Positions 57,168-64,000 of a stretch of DNA of 64,000 nucleotides are shown piece after piece; within the stretch, counting starts at the first letter, position 1; every line of letters begins with the position of its first letter. The notes beneath the pieces were generated by a model. It did not search any database. It was given only the letters and a program-made list of their open reading frames with translations, and was not told where the DNA came from. Location: assembly GCA_040437565.1 (NCBI GenBank), contig JBDOQK010000012.1:519429-583428 (forward strand). The letters run 5' to 3'. The DNA is from Albugo candida (lineage: Eukaryota > Oomycota > Peronosporomycetes > Albuginales). The translations under genes and the position numbers were made by a program.

Positions 57168-57420
57168 GAGCTCTTTTACTCACTCAACGCCAACCCTCCG
57201 TTCTTCTGCAGAACCTGTAAAACGACACACATTATCAATTCTTGGAAGTACGTCTGAACGGCATTCTATGTTTACGCCAAGATCGACTGCGTCAACACCA
57301 AACTTTGCTGCACAAGCATCAACCAAATATTGCTTATAGCAATTCTTTACCCCCTTTGGCTAAACATTCACTGATTAAACTTTCCCGTTATCTGATATGT
57401 AGCTGCCAAAAGGTTTTTGT
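56720..57420 (-). pseudogene. Broken gene, unknown family, Cys-containing
   Basis: Minus-strand pieces 'YLVDACAAKFGVDAVDLGV', 'DVLPRIDNVCRFTGSAEER' and 'YYEFVLQYANARKHVRGCD' read as good protein sequence over about 130 codons, with a shift near 57345 and stops between pieces. The 'CDLRNPAKC' stretch resembles 'CDLASPEKC' in the small frame at 59217-59456. No family is recognised. The last piece is seen twice because of the assembly gap. Confidence 0.4.
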
Positions 57421-57999
57421 CCCAATTTTGCATTGTGTGGTGTAGCGGAGCCGATGGACTTATAACTGATTTTCAAATTAGCCATCTACAACATTGCTAA
57501 GTGCAAAGAAAATCGCTTGCTTTATGTGACGTTCCATCATTCGAATGCGACTTTTTTGTTTTGTATCTCAGTGCAAGATCTATACCAGGAATATAGAGCT
57601 GGGTAGAAGGCACCAATAGGAAAAAGATATTTGTGAATTCTGCGGAAGCCAATCAGTTTCCAATGAGTACAGATAACGCAGGAAGATTAATGGACTCGAA
57701 GGCAAAATTCGACGGGAAACTAGGAATACGTATTGTTCAGCTTTAGATTGTTCAAGGGTGCCTTGGGTTGGCAATCATGAGGGGTGAATGAAAATGTTCA
57801 CGACTTCTCAAATGCAGCGTGATACGTCCAAATGATGCGATCTCCAAGTGAAGTCGAAATATCAGCGTCCACCATACCTCGCTTCATTTTTATCTGTAAG
57901 AAAAGTGGAAACAGGCCACGTCATAAAGACAAGAAACACTCGTTACATTTCGCGTTCCTCGACTTCAGAAACTGCATTTACGCTACAAGAAGACTGATA
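57421..57999. other. Subtelomeric DNA, no gene seen
   Basis: No convincing coding or repeat signal. Confidence 0.4.
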
Positions 58000-58990
58000 C
58001 TAGGGAGTCTTGAAGCGCTTCAGCTCTATCATCTCGAAGCAGCGATCAATCATCGATTTCAAGAGCGCATTTAGCCGTTCTTGACTGATTTCTGACCACG
58101 CTTTCCTGACTGCCGCTTCAAGCTCGCCAACCGAGTAATATTGGAGTCCTTTACCGTAAGCAGCACACGCCATGTCTTCTCAGAGATTCTCTATTGGATT
58201 TCGGTCCGGCAAAGAAATGGCCATTTCATCACGTTGATGTTGAGGTCTTTAAGAGACTAAGTGGTCGATTTAGATACGTGGAAACTTGCGTTGTTGTGCT
58301 AAAATTCGGAGCGAGACATCTTGGTATTCACGATCTGCGAAAGAAAAAATAATTGATTAACGTCTCCTGGCTGTCAAACGAGCTCTGGAAACCACACAAT
58401 ATGGCCAGGGACCTCAGTTCTTTCGCGGAGAGACCGCCCCAGATCATGATGTTACTCCCTCCAATTTAAAGGCTATAAAATGTCCTTGCTTCACGCCGGA
58501 GGTCGTGCCAATGATGCTTGGGAACATCTGGACCATCCAGATTGATCCGCTTCTTGTCCTAAAAGATGATTCGGTATCAGTAAGTGCAATCTTTGAGCTT
58601 CTGACTGCCCCATGCAAGCCGTGCCGTGTGCTGGCACTTCGTGACTTTGGGAGTGGACTTCATTTTTTTCTAGACAGGATGAGGCGCTCACTGGAGCACG
58701 CGCTGAACGGTCATCTTTCTCACCTTTAGTGTCACGGTATTGGCGGTGGCAGCTGAGGAAAAATCACCGCCGATTGCGGCCTTGATGATGCACCGCAATC
58801 AAGCGGGCAGAGTTCCAGCTCTCTTCCGGGGCTCTTTTTCATTACATTGCAATGGGATCCTTTGAGTACGCGTGGACGACGTTTGTGGCGCGCCCGAGGC
58901 CCGCAGCAATCGCCCATGGCTTCGCTAAGAAATACACGAATTTCGACCATGAGCACGCAGAAAAAATTCAAGAGCACGCAGCCATGTTGA
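58000..58990 (-). mobile_element. Tc1/mariner transposase remnant (copy A)
   Basis: Minus-strand pieces in the order of a Tc1-type transposase: 'NLDGPDVPKHHWHDLRRE' (first acidic block, near 58540), 'SNIMIWGGLSAKELRS' (near 58445), 'HNNASFHVSKS' (near 58290) and 'VMKWPFLCRTEIQ' (near 58215). In the second block the catalytic Asp of the usual 'QDNASxH' is Asn. Many stops and shifts separate the pieces, so it is an old dead copy. Inverted ends were not found. Confidence 0.75.
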
Positions 58991-59216
58991 ATGGATGCGA
59001 CTAAAAGCCTATCTATCTTTGTGGGCGAGTGCTAGTGGTGTACTCTATCAATATATCACGCAGGTCCGTGTATCTTCTCACCAATTCTCTCACTGTCACT
59101 TATCCGACCCATTTAAAAAACACAAAAATGCATGGCTCAACATAGGATCTTTTTCATTCAATCAATGCTCGACACAAAGAATAATTGAGCACAATTAAGC
59201 AAATAAACAGACGTCG

Positions 59217-59456
59217 CTATATTTTGTCGCGGAGTGTACAAGCAAGCCCTAAAAAACCCAATAGTGTGATGGAATTCTCAACTTGAAGCTTCCACATAAA
59301 ATTTAGCGGTGGATATGGTCGGAACGCATTCACATCTTTCTGGCAATTTTTTTCTGAAGACACAAGGCAACTGTAAGTGCTATTGTAGTTCATCCCAGTA
59401 CAGACGAGGATTGAGTCATTGTTGCACTTTTCAGGACTCGCAAGATCGCATTTCAT
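59217..59456 (-). other. Small Cys-rich ORF, unknown
   Basis: 79-codon frame with six Cys in the first half ('MKCDLASPEKCNNDS', 'LVCTGMNYNSTYSC') and a hydrophobic tail ('SITLLGFLGLACTL'). It has no signal peptide at its own start and could be the last exon of a lost secreted or membrane-anchored protein. Not recognised. Confidence 0.3.
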
Positions 59457-59753
59457 AATACGGACAACAAAGAGGTATTTTTTAGCTTCACCAATCCTGG
59501 CTATACTTCGGTTCCTACTCCACTAGATCATCAAATAGATGAGGTTTGATTTTTCTTTTGTTGAAAAGGATTTCTATCTTGGCTCTCATAGTATAATATG
59601 ATTTTTCTTGTGTGGACACTTTATAGTTGGGTAGGTGAATTTGTTTTGTAGAGGCTAACCTTGACGATGAACTGCAGACCGCCTTGTGTTACTTTTTATC
59701 CAATTTACTAATCTGTTTATCATCCATCACCGTATGCGTTCAGTAGATATGAA

Positions 59754-59853
59754 NNNNNNNNNNNNNNNNNNNNNNNNNNNNNNNNNNNNNNNNNNNNNNN
59801 NNNNNNNNNNNNNNNNNNNNNNNNNNNNNNNNNNNNNNNNNNNNNNNNNNNNN
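59754..59853. other. Assembly gap of 100 N without flanking duplication
   Basis: The only one of the eleven gaps whose two sides I could not match to each other, so it may hide real missing sequence. Confidence 0.8.
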
Positions 59854-59965
59854 AAGACAGATATTCGCAATCTGGTGGAAGTGCACGCGCGTGGTAGGCC
59901 ATCGAGTTCAAGAAAGCGACTTCCATCGAAGTTTGAGCGCATTTGGATGCTCCTGTGCATCTCCA
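59854..59965 (+). mobile_element. Possible transposase C-terminal scrap
   Basis: Reads 'VEVHARGRPSSSRKRLPSK'. A G-R-P-x-S-x-[RK] tail like this closes many MULE/FAR1-type transposases. The segment is too short to be sure, and its upstream part is hidden by the gap. Confidence 0.3.
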
Positions 59966-60189
59966 AAGATGTCAGATATACCAAGAAACGGGCCACAGTA
60001 CCAGAACCTTCCTTCAAGAACAGGCAGTAGCAGCAACAACAACATTTGCAGCACCAGAATTATCTGCATCAGTATACCTAGATGTAGAACTCGATTAAGT
60101 AGTACAAAATTTATAGAAACCGTAGTTTTTCGAGTGATTTTTTGTATTTTTTCCGTTGCCTTTCTCAGACGAATAAGAGGCCACAATTA

Positions 60190-60873
60190 ACAATCAATCT
60201 ATTGATATATTGGGAGTGGGGGCAGAATAAAGAAAAGGCGTATGTGTGTGAGTGTGGGGCTGAACAACGAGCGATTCCCTTATTTTATTTCTTAATAAAA
60301 CTGATATATTTTTATGATCCCTAAACAATGCTATATAATTTTTCTACTTCGACAGCCTGTTCGTGCTCCGCGCTTTATCTAAGTTTGTCGCAGCATTGAT
60401 GGGCTTTTGACAGGTCATGAACCCAATGGGGCAATTCGATCCTTAATACGCGGATGACGGGAAGAACGCGTTGTCAACCGTGGACGCTCCTGGCGGCGGT
60501 GAAAGTGGAGATTTTCCAAAAATCAAAAAGTCAAACGAAGCGGTCAACGTGAAATAACGAGTTGTTGGACCTTCTAAGAGAACTGGTTGGTTGGGTGGAG
60601 AATCACAGTTGGAGCTTGGCAAGAGAGTTGCCTTAGGAGTGAGGAGAAGAACGGTGTCCTAAGACCATCCGATAATCACTAAACGAATATTCTCGGGAAG
60701 AGGCCTACGTATGGCCCTTCGTTTCAAGACAGAAAGAGCTGGAGATTCGCCCTTTTATTGGAAAGGAATTATATAAGGGTTCAGGAGCCAGATTTCTGCA
60801 GCGGGTAAGACGTTTTTTTCTTTTTGAAAGATAAATAGTTCTGACAAATTCTGCTCTGCGATATAGCTTCTCA
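60190..60873. other. Subtelomeric DNA, no gene seen
   Basis: About 680 bp without a recognisable gene. Confidence 0.4.
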
Positions 60874-61105
60874 AACCCGCGAAACCGTAAAACCTCAAAG
60901 CCTCAAACCCGCAATACGCCCAAGCTGCAAAATCGCAAGNNNNNNNNNNNNNNNNNNNNNNNNNNNNNNNNNNNNNNNNNNNNNNNNNNNNNNNNNNNNN
61001 NNNNNNNNNNNNNNNNNNNNNNNNNNNNNNNNNNNNNNNAACCCGCGAAACCGTAAAACCTCAAAGCCTCAAACCCGCAATACGCCCAAGCTGCAAAATC
61101 GCAAG
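60874..61105. repeat. Assembly gap (60940-61039) with 66-bp duplicated flanks
   Basis: 60874-60939 and 61040-61105 are identical 66-bp copies around exactly 100 N. The unit itself is internally repetitive, rich in short AACCCGC and CTCAAA words. Confidence 0.85.
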
Positions 61106-61640
61106 CCCGCAACCTCTGTAAACGCGAAGCATCTGCAAACCATTAACGATACAGATAACAGTTCGGCAGCCTTGTCTTTGATGACATCTATTTCACTTGC
61201 AACCCACTCGTCAAATGATTATAGGAAATCATGGATCGAACACCTTGTGTATCTGAAGGCAGTATCATGAGCTTTTAGTGGAGATTCTGACTATTTTGTG
61301 CCAAGCAACATTGTAAATTGTCCAGTGGCCACGTTAAAGGCAGTCGCAAGATGCAATATTGAGAATCAATGAGACCTGACAAGCGTCTTGGGATAGTGTA
61401 TGTTGAGAGACTTCAACATCGGCGTTTTAAAGAACGCAGGCTATGTTTTCTGTACAGTAGCCAACAAAAGTATACGTTATTTATCATGTTAGGGTTGAAT
61501 TATCGTCTCAACCTTGACAAAGGATCCATTTTTGAGTGTTCAAATAGCCACACTAATTCTGAAACAATTATCAAAGTTTACAATGAAGTCTATTTAAGGT
61601 CCTCGCTACAGTATTCTATGCAGGTATTGCAATTCAGCTC
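61106..61640. other. Subtelomeric DNA, no gene seen
   Basis: A long plus-strand frame (61369-61851) runs through here into antisense transposase sequence and shows no domain; I do not call it a gene. Confidence 0.4.
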
Positions 61641-61649
61641 GTCGAAAAT

Positions 61650-62680
61650 GTGCGTGGAATTAGAGAGAGTTCACCAGCGAGAGTTGATCACCCCTTGCCA
61701 GCAAGAACAGCAGCAATTCTCCTTGGCATTGACTCTACTAGGCATCGAAGCATCCCGAGGGAAAAAATATCTTGCGGTACTCCTCACCAACTATGGTAGC
61801 CATTTCTTCGACGTTTTTTTGGCCTGTCGCGGTTCTGGGCGGCATCTTTAAGATTTTTCCACAATTTTTCGATGGTTGTTGAGATCAGGGCTTTGACCAG
61901 GCCATTCTTGCTTTGCAAAAAACCGATTCTCCCTGAAATACTAAGCTGGACTGACGCACCATCCTCCAAAAAAATTAGGTCTTTCTTGTCATGCTGGTCG
62001 TCCACCCATGGTCCGAGTGTAGCGACATAGATTCATTTGACAGTCGGTGGCACTGCGATGATGCTGTGGCATGATGACCATCAGCAGAATCCTCTCGCCT
62101 GCAAAAGAACCCCATATCATAACAGAGGACCGTCCACTCTATAGTGCAAACCCTCAGAAATGAACTTTTAATCCACGCGACGCACACAACAGCTTGACGC
62201 GAATTTTTTTCCAGTCTCAATGGTGAACTCATCGATCCAACTGACCTTCCAGTCCTCTACTGTCCTATTTCCGAGCAGACTCCAATCTCTTAATCTTGTG
62301 CTTATCCGTCGTAAAAGCTTCTTGGCTGCAATGCGGATGTTGAAGCCCATTTCATGGAGGAAGCTACGGATTGTGCTTGGCGATGCCGGAGTGTCCTCAT
62401 TGCTCGCGATTTTTGCTAGTGGTTCCCACCGGTTCTACATCACAGTGCGCCCAATGGACCTGCCGTCCCTTTCTCAGAGCTTTGTTGGTCTTTATCTTGA
62501 CTTTAGTCTCTCCACCGTACCCCCTTTCCGCTAGTTATATAGCACTGTCGAAATGGATGACTGGTTGAAACCTGTTTGGACAGTGATTTCCCGGTGTCTC
62601 AAGCATGCCTGGTACGATTCGACAACTTGGTAGCTTTCTATATAGTGCAACAACGTGTCTTCATAGTTTACAAATGGTTT
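61650..62680 (-). mobile_element. Tc1/mariner transposase, nearly full-length remnant (copy B)
   Basis: The whole transposase order can be followed on the minus strand. A helix-turn-helix region lies near 62660-62560 ('VESYQACLRHREITVQTG'). It is followed by 'SFLHEMGFNIRIAAKKLL' and the first catalytic block 'WKVSWIDEFTIETGK' (near 62245). The second block is 'FLEDGASVQLS' (near 61955), the third 'TIEKLWKNLKDA' (near 61860), and the C-terminus 'LVESMPRRIAAVLAGKG' (near 61700). Several stops and frame changes make it inactive. It differs clearly in sequence from copy A, so the two are separate families or old lineages. Ends not found. Confidence 0.82.
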
Positions 62681-63940
62681 GATATCCGAACCGCAAAATA
62701 AGATGGCTGGAATGGTCCTCTTTATCTAATTTATTTGTGTTGTGGGTTTAAGAAGAACTATTTATACTTTTTGTAGCCTACATTAAATTGTACACTATGA
62801 CGCGTACTCGAGTTCAACGACGTAACGCTACCAACTTGTGGTATTAAGCCCTATAGATGCACTTACCTGGTTGCATGCCCTACATTTCAAAGCTTTTTTA
62901 TTTTCCATGTTTTCGTCATGGAGTCGACGTTCTCAGTAATTGCCGAAGAGGGGTGGTTCATCGGATTTTTTTACAGTAATGTGAGGACATGCTGTTGCTA
63001 GTTTGTTTCTATCTTTACCTTTCGAGTTCTTCCTAAAGTTGACGTTCATCTTTTGGACGTGTATGTCCAAGACAGTGGCTTTGATAGTGTTGTGAGCTCA
63101 TCCGTCCTATCGGATAGCTTTCGTGGTGTCGTGAGCTCACCGTGTTTGACGTCTAATCCTTCACTTTCGATGCCTTCCTGAGGCCGACGTTGTTATTTTT
63201 GACTACGCGGATGTCTTATCTGAGCGCGTTGGTGGTGCCCTGAGCTAACCTTGTTAAACGTCTCATCTTTTACTCTCTTACTCTGTTACTCTGTTATTCT
63301 TTTACTACTCTGCTATAATGTTTTATGTTTTATGTTTGTTTAGGGTTAATTGGAAAGTGTATAATGCAGATACAGTGCAAGACACTTATAACCAGCACGT
63401 TTAATCGGTAGACAAGTATTCTTTCTCTTCACAGAAAAGATTCAATGTAGAAAAAAGAATTCCATTGTACTAAAGAACAGACGCTACGCTGTAAGATAAT
63501 GGAAGCCAATTCTTTGTAACTTTATTTTTGTAGGACTAGTAGGGCCTTGAAATTCGGCCAATTTCGGCAATTTTCAATGAGACGAGCGATATTTGGCCGC
63601 CCGAAAATCAATAACCTGTATTACTTAATATTATTGGGCCCGAACTCTTTTATTAAGTATGTATGACAAGTTATCGATTATGAAACAACCTCCGTAAGTA
63701 TGGTCTCGTTTATGTAGTATTAAGCCGTGAGGCAGTTCATGTCCATCAGGATTGAATTTGGTACCCGTCGGTGAGAACGGTACTTTTTGACGGCATATTC
63801 CGCAGCTTTACCACTTAACCCTTTGCGGTGAACATCCATTTACCGCTGATATTTTTGATAGTAGTTTCTTATCTCGGTCAAGCTGACCGAAGCCAATGCT
63901 TTTGGCACCACGTCCTTTAGTCCAGTCTATGAATAATTGC
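62681..63940. other. Telomere-adjacent DNA, no gene seen
   Basis: About 1.26 kb of subtelomeric sequence with pyrimidine-rich patches (for example 63268-63310). A perfect 7-bp inverted repeat with a 3-bp loop (TCGGTCA-AGC-TGACCGA) lies at 63874-63890. No coding sequence recognised. Confidence 0.5.
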
Positions 63941-64000
63941 AGGGTTTAGGGTTTAGGTTTTAGGGTTAAGGGTTAAGGGTTAAGGGTTAAGGGTTTAGGG
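63941..64000 (+). repeat. Telomere repeat array, right chromosome end
   Basis: Starting at the AGGG near 63941 the sequence runs as TTTAGGG-type units to the window end: TTTAGGG, a 6-base TTTAGG, an 8-base TTTTAGGG, four TTAAGGG in a row, then TTTAGGG. TTTAGGG is the plant- and oomycete-type telomere repeat. The G-rich strand reads outward, so this is a right-hand telomere. Only about 60 bp are present, which is either the contig end or the window limit. Confidence 0.92.

Noticed and set aside
58505-58729. 74-codon plus-strand frame
   Set aside because: It is antisense to Tc1-type transposase copy A; the minus strand explains the sequence.
61369-61851. 160-codon plus-strand frame
   Set aside because: Its 3' part is antisense to Tc1/mariner transposase sequence and its 5' part shows no domain.
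1-64000. CRISPR array, bacterial operon or plasmid features
   Set aside because: All genes are eukaryotic with introns, and the only tandem arrays are the telomere and simple duplications.

Overview
The window looks like the end of an oomycete chromosome, most likely a white-blister pathogen of the genus Albugo. Four observations support this. The right end (63941-64000) is a run of TTTAGGG-type telomere repeats whose G-rich strand points outward. The genes are compact, and nearly all introns I could place are 46-79 nt long. Several families are typical of oomycetes: HGGG zinc-finger repeats, PDZ-like repeat proteins, and a large PAS/histidine-kinase/phosphotransfer protein. A predicted secreted protein near the telomere carries the CX2CX5G signature of the Albugo CCG effector class. 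The genus is inferred; only the sequence was available.

Layout. 1-22 kb is dense with housekeeping and signalling genes: the 3' end of a DENN gene; a hybrid histidine kinase; an eight-exon ankyrin protein; a centromeric histone H3 (CENP-A) beside the co-chaperone SGT1; a four-PDZ-like protein; a MAP2K-like kinase; the PP1 regulator Sds22; an adaptor-like protein; and an HGGG zinc-finger protein. 22-26 kb is nearly gene-free and holds one decayed coding region. 26-39 kb is dense again: a PX protein; an F-BAR protein; a PX plus permuted NlpC/P60-like protein; tRNase Z head-to-head with the U5 snRNP GTPase Snu114; an HGGF-repeat protein; and a coiled-coil protein. 39-45.5 kb alternates decayed sequence with a CREST-family membrane protein, a PAP2 lipid phosphatase and a mitochondrial inner-membrane peptidase. 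From 45.5 kb to the telomere the DNA is subtelomeric: broken coding fragments, a mitochondrial nad4 insertion split by a long-TIR DNA transposon, the CCG effector candidate, a Mutator-like remnant, two Tc1/mariner remnants, and the telomere.

Assembly. There are eleven runs of exactly 100 N. Ten are flanked by near-identical direct copies of the same sequence, and three of those copies are exactly 66 bp. This is what unmerged contig ends look like, so the apparent duplications inside the histidine kinase, SGT1, the PAP2 phosphatase and others are probably artefacts. I joined introns by hand from GT/GC-AG signals, reading phase and protein continuity. Where exon lengths sum to an intact frame I say so.
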